From NCBI GenBank assembly GCA_050015275.1, contig JBEKBS010000015.1, forward strand, positions 1 through 62,847: a stretch of 62,847 nucleotides of DNA, given 5' to 3'. Every line of letters starts with the position of its first letter. Within the stretch, counting starts at the first letter, position 1. Below, one piece after another: positions 45,881-55,019 of the stretch. Source of the DNA: DATKJS01 sp050015275 (GTDB taxonomy: Bacteria > Acidobacteriota > Aminicenantia > Aminicenantales > Saccharicenantaceae). A program made the position numbers and the translations under genes. The notes beneath the pieces were generated by a model. It did not search any database and was not told the origin of the DNA. It saw nothing but the letters and a program-made list of their open reading frames with translations.

Positions 45881-47265
45881 CGAAAAAAATCTATCGCAAA
45901 CTGAACCATATCCATATGGTGGGGATCGGGGGGACCGGCATGAACGGGATCGCAGAAGTCCTCCTCAACCTCGGCTACCAGGTCTCGGGCTCCGACCTCC
46001 AGGAGAACGAATCCACGCAGAGGCTGGCCCGCCTCGGGGCCGACATTTCCATCGGCCACAAGGCCGAGAACGTCAAGGCCGCGGACGTCGTTGTCATCTC
46101 CTCGGCGGTCCGCGCTGACAACGTCGAGGTCCAGCGGGCCAGGGCCCGGCTCATCCCGGTCATCCCCCGGGCGGAGATGCTGGCCGAGCTCATGCGCATG
46201 AAATACGGCATCGCCGTCGCCGGCTCCCACGGCAAGACGACCACGACCTCCATGACGGCCGTGGTGCTCGAAGCGGCCGGATACGACCCGACGATCATCG
46301 TCGGCGGCCGGCTGAATACGATCGGGGCCAACGCCAAGCTCGGCGCCGGGGACTTCATCGTGGCCGAGGCGGACGAGAGCGACAGGTCCTTCCTCTACCT
46401 CTCCCCTTTCATCGCCGTCGTGACGAACATCGACGAAGAACACCTGGACCAGTACCGGAGCCTCGACGACATCAAGAAGACCTTCGTCAACTTCGCCAAC
46501 AAGGTCCCCTTTTACTGCCCGGTCATCCTCTGTCTCGACGACCCCAACCTCCAGGGGATCATCCCGGAGATCGAGCGCAAGATCATCACGTACGGACTCT
46601 CCGCCCCGGCCGACGTCTCGGCCCGGGACTTCGGGTTCGACGGTTTCCAGAGCTCGGCGGTCATTTTCCACAAGGGGAACAAGCTCGGCGACCTCAGGCT
46701 CCAGGTTCCCGGCCTGCACAATATCTCGAACGCCTTGGCCGCGACGGCCGTCGGTCTCGACCTGGGGATCCCGGCCGAGACCATCCTCGAGGCCCTGAGA
46801 ACCTACACGGGGACGGGCCGACGGTTCGAGCTCAGGAAGACCGTCGGGGACATTATGGTCATCGAGGATTACGCCCACCACCCGACCGAGATCAAGGCGA
46901 CCCTCGAGGCCGCCAGGCGGGGCTGGACGCGCCGCGTGGTGGTCGTCTTCCAACCCCACCGCTACACCCGGCTTTCCAAGCTCATGACCCAGTTCGCCAC
47001 TTCCTTCGACCAGGCCGACGTGCTCGTCCTGACCGAGATCTACCCGGCCGGAGAGGACCCCATCGCCGGCGTTTCGGGCCGGGCCCTGTTCGACGAGGTC
47101 CGGCAGTTCGGCCACAAGAACGTCCGTTTTGAGCCCGACCTCAAGAAGATCCCCGCCCTTCTCGAGAAGATCTCGGCGCCGGGTGACATGCTCATCATCC
47201 TCGGGGCCGGGAATGTCAACCGGATCATCCCGGAGATCATCGCCAGACTGGAGGCCCGGAGCTGA
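45877..47265 (+). CDS. murC: UDP-MurNAc:L-alanine ligase
   Basis: 462 aa, the first Mur ligase. HMVGIGGTGMNGIAEVL nucleotide-binding loop, ATP site AGSHGKTTTTSM, EADESDRSFL, TNIDEEHLDQY, and C-terminal EDYAHHPTEIKATL and FQPHRYTR. The stop is followed one base later by ftsQ; the usual murB between murC and ftsQ is missing. Confidence 0.96.
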   Translation: MTKKIYRKLNHIHMVGIGGTGMNGIAEVLLNLGYQVSGSDLQENESTQRLARLGADISIGHKAENVKAADVVVISSAVRADNVEVQRARARLIPVIPRAEMLAELMRMKYGIAVAGSHGKTTTTSMTAVVLEAAGYDPTIIVGGRLNTIGANAKLGAGDFIVAEADESDRSFLYLSPFIAVVTNIDEEHLDQYRSLDDIKKTFVNFANKVPFYCPVILCLDDPNLQGIIPEIERKIITYGLSAPADVSARDFGFDGFQSSAVIFHKGNKLGDLRLQVPGLHNISNALAATAVGLDLGIPAETILEALRTYTGTGRRFELRKTVGDIMVIEDYAHHPTEIKATLEAARRGWTRRVVVVFQPHRYTRLSKLMTQFATSFDQADVLVLTEIYPAGEDPIAGVSGRALFDEVRQFGHKNVRFEPDLKKIPALLEKISAPGDMLIILGAGNVNRIIPEIIARLEARS

Positions 47266-47266
47266 C

Positions 47267-48139
47267 ATGGCCACTGTGATCCATCAAGGGGCCGGCGGCA
47301 AAGGGATCTCCCTCGGGGGACAGCCGCTGGTCTTCCAGCGAGGCCACGGGTCCCGGTCCCTGCAGAGGAGCCGGAAAAGGCTGACCCTTCGCCCCAAGCA
47401 TGTCCTGGCCCTCTTCGCCCTTCTGGCCGCCTTCTTCTTCACCCTCGACAGGACGTATCTCTTCCTCGTTTCATGGGACAGGCTGACGATCCGGACCTAC
47501 GAGCTCCGCGGCGGCCGGGAGCGGGTCCGCCAGGCCATCGGCCGGTACCTCGCGTCTCGCCCTTTCGGCAACATCCTGCTCTGCGACCTCCCGCTCCTTC
47601 AGAAGGAACTCAAGTCCTACTCGTGGGTCAAGGACGCCCGCGTCCAGAAGGTCTTCCCGTCCTCCCTAAAGATCGAGATCACGGAAAGGGTTCCCTTCGC
47701 CCTTCTCGAAAGGGGAAGCCTGTCGCTCCTGGCCGAGGACGGGGCCGTCCTCGAGCCTTCGGTCCCCGCCGGAGAGTGGGACCTGCCCGTGGTCAAGGAC
47801 GAAGGCGCGTTTCTCAACCGCTTCGAGGAGAAATGGGAGACCGCCAGGACCTGCCTCGAAGCCCTGTCCCTCGCCGAACGGGCCCGGCTGGACACCCTCG
47901 AATGCTCGGACGACGGCCGGATCACGCTTCAGTTCAGGGAGGACCCTGTGCTCCTCATCTTGGACGGGACGTTCGTCCGGGAGAGACTGGACTACTTCAC
48001 GGCCCACAGGGAAGCGTGGGAAAGCAAATTCGGGGCTCTCGAAACCGTCGACCTGCGCTTTGACGGCCGGGTGATCGTCCGGCCCCGGGAGCCGCAGGCC
48101 GACGCCCCGCCCGCCAAGTCTCAAAAGGAGGCCGAATAA
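47267..48139 (+). CDS. ftsQ: Cell division protein FtsQ
   Basis: 290 aa bitopic protein. A cytoplasmic N-terminus of about 45 residues rich in Gly/Arg, a membrane segment (about 45-63), a POTRA domain (about 70-140, DRLTIRTYELRGGRERVRQA then LKSYSWVKDARVQKVFPSSLKIEI), then the FtsQ beta domain. It recruits FtsL and FtsB. ATG 47267 follows the murC stop by one base, and conserved features begin after it. Its TAA shares one base with the ftsA ATG. Confidence 0.9.
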   Translation: MATVIHQGAGGKGISLGGQPLVFQRGHGSRSLQRSRKRLTLRPKHVLALFALLAAFFFTLDRTYLFLVSWDRLTIRTYELRGGRERVRQAIGRYLASRPFGNILLCDLPLLQKELKSYSWVKDARVQKVFPSSLKIEITERVPFALLERGSLSLLAEDGAVLEPSVPAGEWDLPVVKDEGAFLNRFEEKWETARTCLEALSLAERARLDTLECSDDGRITLQFREDPVLLILDGTFVRERLDYFTAHREAWESKFGALETVDLRFDGRVIVRPREPQADAPPAKSQKEAE

Positions 48140-49362
48140 TGGCCAAGAGCACCTACATCACCGGGTTCGACATCGGGACGAGAAAGGTCGTCGCCATCAT
48201 CGGCGAGATCACCGACGAGCGCAAGGTCGAGATCATCGGCATCGGCACCGCGGACTCGCACGGCCTCCGAAAGGGCGTCGTCGTGGACCTCGACGCGACG
48301 ACGTCGGCCATCAAGAAGGCCCAGGAGGAGGCCGAGCTCATGGCCGGGGTCGAGATCGGCTCCGCCTTCTTCGGCATCTCCGGCGCCCACATCAAGAGCT
48401 TCAACAGCCGGGGCGTCGTCGCCGCCTCCGGGAAGAACCGGGAGATCACCCGGGAGGACGTCCGGCGGGTCGTCGACCAGTCCAAGGCCATCCCCATCCC
48501 GCCCGACCGGGAGATCATCCACATCATCCCCCAGGAGTTCATCGTCGACGACCAGGACGGCATCAAAGACCCCGCGGGCATGAGCGGCATCAAGCTCGAG
48601 GTCAACGTCCACATCATCACGGCCGCCCTGACGTCGGTCCAGAACCTCAAGAGCTGCATCGAGCGGGCCGGGATCGGCATCGAGGAGATCGTTCTCAACC
48701 AGATCGCGACGTCCTACGCCATCCTCACCTCTGACGAGAGGGAGCTCGGCGTCGGCCAGATCGACATCGGCGCCGGGACGACCGAGGTCGCCATCTTCGA
48801 GCGCGGCAGCCTCTGGTACACCTCGACCATCCCCATCGGCGGGGACAACGTCACGAACGATATCGCCGTCGGCCTCCGGACGCCCATCCCCGAGGCCGAG
48901 AAGATCAAGAAAAAATACGGCTGCGTCGCCGGCCCCCTCGTCGAGGAGCAGGAGACGATCGAGGTCCCCTCGGTCGGCAAGGGCCGGAAGCCGCGGGTCC
49001 TCTCTCGCCAGCTCCTTGCCGACATCATCCAGCCCCGGGCCGAGGAGATCTTCCGGCTCGTGGACTCGGATATCAAGAGGATGGGCTACGACAAATCGCT
49101 GAACTCCGGGATCGTCCTGACCGGCGGAACGGCCCTCCTCGAGGGCCTGGAGGAGGTCGCCGAGGAGATCTTCGACCTCCCCGTGCGCCGGGGCGACCCG
49201 AGCGGCGTCGGCGGCCTGGTCGACCGGGTTTCGACGCCGGATTTCGCGACATCGGTCGGACTCACTCTTTACGGTTTTCATATCTGGCAGGAGAGAGGTC
49301 TCTCCAGGGACAGAAAAAAAGGCGCGTTCACAAAATTCAAGGAATGGTTCAAGGAAGGATAA
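48139..49362 (+). CDS. ftsA: Cell division protein FtsA
   Basis: 407 aa actin-like ATPase that tethers FtsZ to the membrane. ATP-binding GFDIGTRKVVAIIGE, SHS2 (1C) domain about 85-165, IDIGAGTTEVAIF, GGDNVTNDIAVGL, VLTGGTALLEGL, and an amphipathic C-terminal helix (AFTKFKEWFKEG) for membrane binding. Start overlaps the ftsQ stop. Confidence 0.96.
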   Translation: MAKSTYITGFDIGTRKVVAIIGEITDERKVEIIGIGTADSHGLRKGVVVDLDATTSAIKKAQEEAELMAGVEIGSAFFGISGAHIKSFNSRGVVAASGKNREITREDVRRVVDQSKAIPIPPDREIIHIIPQEFIVDDQDGIKDPAGMSGIKLEVNVHIITAALTSVQNLKSCIERAGIGIEEIVLNQIATSYAILTSDERELGVGQIDIGAGTTEVAIFERGSLWYTSTIPIGGDNVTNDIAVGLRTPIPEAEKIKKKYGCVAGPLVEEQETIEVPSVGKGRKPRVLSRQLLADIIQPRAEEIFRLVDSDIKRMGYDKSLNSGIVLTGGTALLEGLEEVAEEIFDLPVRRGDPSGVGGLVDRVSTPDFATSVGLTLYGFHIWQERGLSRDRKKGAFTKFKEWFKEG

Positions 49363-49372
49363 GGAGGCAAAC

Positions 49373-50593
49373 ATGAGTGATGACGCCAGCAGGCTGAAAT
49401 TCCATCTGGTCGAGGACATCCTCGGGGCCAAGATCAAGGTCGTCGGCCTCGGCGGGGGCGGGGGGAACGCCGTGAACCGGATGATCGACCACGGCGTCCA
49501 GGGCGTCGAGTTCATCGCCGTCAACACGGACCTTCAGGCCCTCAATACCAACCGGTCCCGGACAAAGATCCAGATCGGTAACCAGCTGACCAAGGGCCTC
49601 GGCTCGGGCGGCCGTCCCGAGGTCGGGAAACAGGCGGCCATGGAGGACACCGAGCGGCTGATCGAGATCCTCCAGGGCGCCGACATGGTCTTCCTGACGG
49701 CCGGCTTGGGAGGCGGCACGGGGACGGGCTCGACGCCCATCATCGCCAACCTGGCCGCCGAGATGGATATCCTCGTGATCGCCATCGTCACCCTGCCCTT
49801 CGAGTTCGAAGGCCGGGTCCGGGCCAAGCAGGCGGAGGACGGGCTCCGGGAACTCAAGTCGGCCGTGGACACGGTCATCGCCATCCCGAACGAGCGGCTC
49901 CTCCAGACGGTCAACCTCAACACGTCCATCCAGGACGCCTTCCGGATGGCCGACGACATCCTGAGGCAGGCGGCCCAGGGCATCTCCGACCTCATCACCA
50001 AGCCCGGACTGATCAACCTGGACTTCGCCGACGTCAAGTCCGTCATGAAGGGCATGGGCGTCGCCTTCATGGGCACGGGGCTCGCCTCGGGCGAGAACCG
50101 GGCCGTCGATGCCGCCCAGAAGGCCATTTCCAGCCCGCTCCTCGTGGACACGTCCATCGAGGGCGCGCACGGCGTCCTCATCAACATCACGGGCGGCCGG
50201 GACATGACCCTGCACGAGGTCTCCAAGGCGTCCCAGCTCATTCATGGCCTGGCCGACCCTGAAGCCAACATCATCTTCGGCACGGTCATCGACGAGAGCC
50301 TGAAGGACACCGTCAAGGTGACCGTCATCGCGACCGGTTTCGAGGAGAGCCCGCTGAAGGAGCTCGGGCGGCCGGTCGAGAGCGCCGGCCGGACGCCGGC
50401 CGGGGGCAAGACACCGCCCCCCTTCCCCGTCCGGCAGGACACGCCGACCTACATCTTCGAGCCCAAGAGCGGCGGCGCGCCGGCTTGGGAACCAGGTTTC
50501 AGCGACAAGCAGTGGGATACCTACGAGACCCCGTCCTTCATCCGGAGGACCAAGCACTCGTCCATGAGAAAAACGCCCCATGATATCGGCTGA
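49373..50593 (+). CDS. ftsZ: Cell division GTPase FtsZ
   Basis: 406 aa tubulin homologue forming the division ring. GLGGGGGNAVNRM, AVNTDLQAL, the tubulin signature GGGTGTGSTP, and the T7 loop NLDFADVKSVM are intact. After a Pro-rich linker the FtsA-binding tail reads YETPSFIRR but is followed by a further basic stretch, TKHSSMRKTPHDIG, whose last codons overlap the start of hutI by 14 bases. AAGGAGG precedes ATG. Confidence 0.97.
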   Translation: MSDDASRLKFHLVEDILGAKIKVVGLGGGGGNAVNRMIDHGVQGVEFIAVNTDLQALNTNRSRTKIQIGNQLTKGLGSGGRPEVGKQAAMEDTERLIEILQGADMVFLTAGLGGGTGTGSTPIIANLAAEMDILVIAIVTLPFEFEGRVRAKQAEDGLRELKSAVDTVIAIPNERLLQTVNLNTSIQDAFRMADDILRQAAQGISDLITKPGLINLDFADVKSVMKGMGVAFMGTGLASGENRAVDAAQKAISSPLLVDTSIEGAHGVLINITGGRDMTLHEVSKASQLIHGLADPEANIIFGTVIDESLKDTVKVTVIATGFEESPLKELGRPVESAGRTPAGGKTPPPFPVRQDTPTYIFEPKSGGAPAWEPGFSDKQWDTYETPSFIRRTKHSSMRKTPHDIG

Positions 50594-51863
50594 TTGCGTC
50601 GTCGCCGGCTGCCGCCAGCTCCTGACCTGCGGGGGGCCCGCTCCCAAGCGCCAGGAAGCCCTCCGCGACCTCGGCGTCGTCGAGAACGGCTGGATCGCGT
50701 CCGAGCGGGGCCGGATCGTTTTCGTCGGGACGGAGCGGGAGTTCCGGGCCAATGTCCGGGCGACCGGCGACGCCGCATGGATCGACGCGGGCGGGATGGT
50801 GGGCTGCCCGGGCTTCGTCGATTCACACACCCACCTCCCCTTCGCCGGGGACCGGGAGCGGGAATTCGCGCTCCGGCTCCAGGGCTGGACCTACCAGCAG
50901 CTGGCCGCGAAGGGCATGGGCATCCAGACGACGGTCCAGGCCACCAGAGCGGCAACCCGGGACGAGCTCCGCGCCCTCTGCCTGGGCCGGCTCGACGACA
51001 TGCTCCTGACCGGGACGACGACCGTCGAAGCCAAGAGCGGCTACGGCCTGAACGTCAATGACGAGCTCAAGCAGCTCGAGGTCCTGAAGGACCTCGGCCC
51101 TCTCCATCCGGTGGACGTCATCCCCACATTCATGGGCGCCCACGAGATCCCGCCGGAATTCCGGGATCGCAGGAATGGATACATCAACCTCATTATCCAA
51201 ACCCTCATTCCCGAGGTGAGACGCCGGGGCTTGGCGGAATTCTTCGACGTCTTCTGCGAGCCGGGGATCTTTTCCCTGGACGAGACGGCCGCCCTCCTCC
51301 GGGCGGCCAAGGATGCGGGCTTCAAGATCAAGGTCCACGCCGAGGAATTCGTCACCCTCGGCGGGGCCGAGCTGGCGGCCAGCCTGGGGGCGGTTTCCGC
51401 GGAGCATCTCATCGCCGTTTCAGACGAGGGGATCCGGAAGCTGGCCGCGGCCGGCACGGCGGCCATCCTCCTCCCGGGCGTCTCCTTTTTCCTGATGATG
51501 GACAAGCGGGCGCCGGCCCGGCGGCTCATCGACGCCGGCGCGGCCATCGCCCTGGCCACGGACTTCAATCCCGGGAGTTCCCATCTGAGCTCGATGCTCT
51601 TCGTCCTCCAGCTCGGCGTGTTCACGCTCGGGCTGGGCGTTGAAGAGGCCGTCAACGCCTGCACGGCCAACGCCGCTTACGCCATCGATCGTCATCATGA
51701 GGTGGGGACCCTTGAGGCCGGAAAGAAACTGGACCTCTTGCTGATGGACGTGGCCGATTATATCTCCCTGGCTTATCGGCTGGGGAGGAATCCCGTCCGT
51801 CATGTCCTCAAGAACGGAAGGATCGTCGTGAAGGACGGCCGGAAGGTGGACGCCGCCCGATGA
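50580..51863 (+). CDS. hutI: Imidazolonepropionase
   Basis: 427 aa metal-dependent amidohydrolase, opening imidazolone-propionate to N-formimino-L-glutamate in histidine breakdown. Metal ligands FVDSHTHLPFAGDRE, VHAEEF, SAEHL and TDFNPGSS match HutI; KSGYGLN is also typical. No other hut gene is in the window. The ATG lies inside the end of ftsZ (14-base overlap), so translation is coupled to the dcw operon, an unusual neighbour for a catabolic enzyme. Confidence 0.93.
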   Translation: MISADCVVAGCRQLLTCGGPAPKRQEALRDLGVVENGWIASERGRIVFVGTEREFRANVRATGDAAWIDAGGMVGCPGFVDSHTHLPFAGDREREFALRLQGWTYQQLAAKGMGIQTTVQATRAATRDELRALCLGRLDDMLLTGTTTVEAKSGYGLNVNDELKQLEVLKDLGPLHPVDVIPTFMGAHEIPPEFRDRRNGYINLIIQTLIPEVRRRGLAEFFDVFCEPGIFSLDETAALLRAAKDAGFKIKVHAEEFVTLGGAELAASLGAVSAEHLIAVSDEGIRKLAAAGTAAILLPGVSFFLMMDKRAPARRLIDAGAAIALATDFNPGSSHLSSMLFVLQLGVFTLGLGVEEAVNACTANAAYAIDRHHEVGTLEAGKKLDLLLMDVADYISLAYRLGRNPVRHVLKNGRIVVKDGRKVDAAR

Positions 51864-52005
51864 ACGGCCGGATCAGACCGGGATTCTACGTTCTCAACCT
51901 CATCCGGATCAGGAATTGCGGGGACGCGGCCTTCTTCCTCTGGAAATCGGCGGCCTGTATCCAGGATCCCTTCATCCGCCGGCCGCACCGGCGGCTCGGG
52001 CCGGG

Positions 52006-52440
52006 TCAGTCCCCGTCGGGCTTCAGGTCGAGAAGATAGACGCCCGTCGCCTCGTCCCTCCTCCGTCCGATCTCATCGAAAAAGCGCGTCAGGGTGATCT
52101 CGCAGGTTGCCGAAACGACGGCCTCCCGGAGATGCCCGCCCCGGACCCCGAAAGCGCCGTCCGCCAAAGCGATGTGGCAATGGAGGAACGGCTGGCCGTC
52201 AAGGACCGAGACGTTGCCGGTGAGGGAAACGATCTCGCAGGGCTCCTGGATGTGGACCGTGCGGTAGTCTTTGGCCTCCCGGTCGAACCAGCCGAGCTCA
52301 GCTTCACGAACCGCGCCCAGACCGTTGAGAAATCCGGCCGTGATCTTGTCCTGTTTGCACAGGGACCGGAGCGACTCGATGATGTTTTCCCCGTCGTCCA
52401 GACGGATGATGTACGTCGGGCCGAAGACGAAATATCTCAT
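52006..52440 (-). CDS. PPC (DUF296) domain protein
   Basis: 144 aa single-domain protein: GFLNGLGAVREAELGWF, CEIVSLTGNVSV, and the HCHIALADGAFGVRGGHL motif of the plant-and-prokaryote-conserved (PPC/DUF296) fold. Bacterial members are often annotated DNA-binding, but no AT-hook is present here; trimeric metal-binding small proteins are also known. It follows the amino-acid permease gene by 28 bases on the same strand, so the two are probably one operon. Confidence 0.85.
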   Translation of the reverse strand: MRYFVFGPTYIIRLDDGENIIESLRSLCKQDKITAGFLNGLGAVREAELGWFDREAKDYRTVHIQEPCEIVSLTGNVSVLDGQPFLHCHIALADGAFGVRGGHLREAVVSATCEITLTRFFDEIGRRRDEATGVYLLDLKPDGD

Positions 52441-52468
52441 GCCCTATCTTTGCAATGCGGTTTCATCA

Positions 52469-54022
52469 TCAGGATACGCCCGTTTTATCCTTCTTATCCC
52501 CGGAAGCCATCGCCAGTCCCCCGAGGATCATGATGATGCCTATCGCACCGACACACCAGATCAGCCATCGGATGGCTCCAACCGATGTCGCCAGCAAGAA
52601 ATACCGAGCGAAACCCGCTGCCAGGGAGAGGCCGATCCCGACCATCGACACCTTAATCCCCTGACGACGGGTCCTCCAGAAGAAGTAAGCCGGGATCCCA
52701 ATGATGATGATCAGAAGCCCACCCATGGCATTCTTGAATTGGCCGATCAAGGCGCTGATGGCCACGTATATTGCCGCCATGACGAAGATTACCGGCGTCA
52801 CGGGATATCCCCAGGTCTTATAGGGCCGCTCGAGGTCTGGCCTCTTCTTGCGCAGCACGATGACCGACGCGACGGTCATCCCGAAGAAGATCCATTCGCC
52901 GAAGATGACGTAGGTGAAGAGCTGGTTGAAGGTCCCGGTCAGGGTCAGGAGGACGCTCCAGACAGTAATAGCGACGATCGAGATGTGCGGGGTCAGGAAC
53001 TTGGGGTGGCACTCGGCGATCTTCTTGAAGAACATGCCGTCGCGGGCCATGGCGAAGTAGACGCGCGGCGAGGTCAGCATGTTCTGATTGGCCGCGCCGA
53101 GGATGGAGAAGAGGATGAGAAAGGTGATGAGCGAGGCCATGAAGGGACCGCTGATGATCTGCATGACGTCGAGGGCGACCCGGCCTTCGGACGCGGCGAT
53201 CTTGCCGACGGGCAGGATATAGAGATAGGCCAGGTTGGCCAAGAGGTAGAGGACGATGACGGAGATCGTGCCGATGAGGATACCGAGGGGCAGGTTCCGC
53301 TGCGGGTTCTTGACCTCACCGGCGCTGTAGGTCGCCGCCTCCCAGCCTTTATAGGCCCATAGCGAGGCCACCAGGCCGACGCCGAAGGCGCCGAGCAGGC
53401 CGAGGTTCAAGGGGCCGGATTTGGGCTCGACGAAGTTATGGAGGTTGCCGTGTCCCTTGGCGAAGAAGAAGACGGCCACGACGATGATGCCGATGGCGGC
53501 CGTCTTCAGGTAGGTGGTCCAGTTCTGGAGCCGGGAACCCCAGCGGACGCCAACATAGTTGACGACCCCCAGGAAGACGACGAACGCGGCGGCGACAAGC
53601 TTCTTCACGAGCGGGGTCATCTCGATGAAGCGCGGCAGGATGTTGTGGGAAAAAGCGACGGCGAGGGTCGCGATCGAGCCCGAGTCGATGACCAAGAACA
53701 GGGTCCAGCCGAAGAGGAAGGACAGGAGCGGGCCGTAGGCCTCCCTCAGATAGATGTAAATTCCGCCGGCTTCGGGCATGGCCGCCCCGAGCTCGGCGAA
53801 GGCCACGGCGCCGAAGAAGCTGAACATGCCGCCGACGACCCAGACGGCGAGCATGAGGACGGGGGTGGGCACGGCCGCGGCGATCTCGGACGGGGACAGG
53901 AAGATGCCGGAGCCGACGACGCCGCCGATGACGATCATGATGACGTCCCAGAGGGTCAGGATTCGCGGCAGTTTGATCTTCGTCTTATCGACGGACGGAT
54001 GAGTGACGATGTCCTGTTCCAT
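52469..54022 (-). CDS. APC-family amino-acid permease
   Basis: 517 aa with twelve or more membrane segments. The first segments contain DVIMIVIGGVVGSGIFLSPSEIA and FAELGAAMPEAGGIYIYLREAYGP, typical of APC/LAT transporters; helix 6 has ANQNMLTSPRVYFAMARDGMFF. The substrate is a neutral amino acid or polyamine by family, not more exact. AAGGAGAG lies before ATG. A promoter lies at 54112-54140. Confidence 0.92.
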   Translation of the reverse strand: MEQDIVTHPSVDKTKIKLPRILTLWDVIMIVIGGVVGSGIFLSPSEIAAAVPTPVLMLAVWVVGGMFSFFGAVAFAELGAAMPEAGGIYIYLREAYGPLLSFLFGWTLFLVIDSGSIATLAVAFSHNILPRFIEMTPLVKKLVAAAFVVFLGVVNYVGVRWGSRLQNWTTYLKTAAIGIIVVAVFFFAKGHGNLHNFVEPKSGPLNLGLLGAFGVGLVASLWAYKGWEAATYSAGEVKNPQRNLPLGILIGTISVIVLYLLANLAYLYILPVGKIAASEGRVALDVMQIISGPFMASLITFLILFSILGAANQNMLTSPRVYFAMARDGMFFKKIAECHPKFLTPHISIVAITVWSVLLTLTGTFNQLFTYVIFGEWIFFGMTVASVIVLRKKRPDLERPYKTWGYPVTPVIFVMAAIYVAISALIGQFKNAMGGLLIIIIGIPAYFFWRTRRQGIKVSMVGIGLSLAAGFARYFLLATSVGAIRWLIWCVGAIGIIMILGGLAMASGDKKDKTGVS

Positions 54023-54111
54023 GGTCTCTCCTTAAAAAGGAATTGCGCGAAAGGATGGCTTTATGGGGAGGGATATCCGGGGACGCGTCGCGACAGAGCG
54101 CATGAGTCCCG

Positions 54112-54140
54112 ATTCTAGCAGGACAGCGTCAAAAGGGCAA
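54112..54140 (-). promoter_or_regulatory. Promoter of the permease-PPC operon
   Basis: Minus strand: TTGCCC (54140-54135), 17-base spacer, TAGAAT (54117-54112). Predicted start near 54105, about 83 bases before ATG 54022. Confidence 0.5.
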
Positions 54141-54312
54141 TCATTTATCCGGAGTCCGGATTCTCGGGATTATCGAGTTCTCGGGACACGCTCATTTCGG
54201 GAAAAAAGATGAAAAATTTCTGTAAAGCCCGCACTCTTGGCCGGACAGACGGGCCTTGGTCCGGTCATCGGACTCCGCGGCTTCTCAATCCGCCACGGTA
54301 ACCGGAGACCCC

Positions 54313-54861
54313 TTACATCCCCATATATTGCACGTGGACGTATATTCCGGTATGCACGTTATAGAGCAAGCACCAGCCGATATGGTCGGGGTCATCGTAG
54401 ATGACGAAGTCATCTCCGCAGTCCCAGCACCAGTCCGCGAAGAGCGGCCAATCCCAGAGGGCCAATTCAAAACAGAAGCCGCCCGGCAGCCAGAACCTGT
54501 GAAGGTTGGCGTCAACCCGCGTGATTTCGTAGCGGAACGTCGGCCCGGCATGGGCAAAGCGGCCGTTCGGAAAGGGATGATCCAGATGGAACCGCGCATC
54601 ATTGGGCTGTTCGTGGCCGTACCATTGATTGTGGTTGACGTGCGGCGTGTCGTTCACATGGCCGGTCGGCAAACGTTCTGCCTGGCGCTGTGCGGTAGGA
54701 TGGCTTCTCGCCGGCGGAGCCGGTGGAACGCGGCCCTGGTTCGCGCGGGGCCGATTATGTGACTGCTGACCACCCTTCTGCGCCATGCCGGGCCGCGTCA
54801 GCATGAAAGCCAAAGATAGAATGAAAACCAATGCAAACAAGAGGGCCGTTTTATTCTTCAT
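54313..54861 (-). CDS. Secreted His/Trp/Asp-rich protein of unknown function
   Basis: 182 aa. Signal peptide (residues 1-27, RPGMAQ), then a Pro/Arg/Gln-rich linker and a compact C-terminal domain with HRFWLPGGFCFELALWDWPLF, DWCWDCGDDFVIYDDPDHIGWC and a terminal YVHVQYMGM. The four clustered Cys and many His suggest disulphides or metal binding, but no family is recognised. AAAGGAGGG precedes ATG. No sigma-54 site is seen upstream, unlike the DUF6600 genes. Confidence 0.7.
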   Translation of the reverse strand: MKNKTALLFALVFILSLAFMLTRPGMAQKGGQQSHNRPRANQGRVPPAPPARSHPTAQRQAERLPTGHVNDTPHVNHNQWYGHEQPNDARFHLDHPFPNGRFAHAGPTFRYEITRVDANLHRFWLPGGFCFELALWDWPLFADWCWDCGDDFVIYDDPDHIGWCLLYNVHTGIYVHVQYMGM

Positions 54862-55019
54862 GGGTCCCTCCTTTCATTTTCCAATATACAAGAAAGGCAA
54901 AAATCCGTCAAGAAAAGGGCCGCAAGATCCGGCCATGTCCTGCCCATGCGTTCGAGCGCCGGCTTGGCAGCCGGACCGAAGGCCTTGAGAGGCTTCTCAT
55001 GGAGCCTGGAAAAGGAACG

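Noticed and set aside
51860..52039. 59-codon frame overlapping the hutI stop by ATGA on the plus strand
   Set aside because: High GC3 but no similarity or domain, and its end overlaps the PPC gene; too weak to call.
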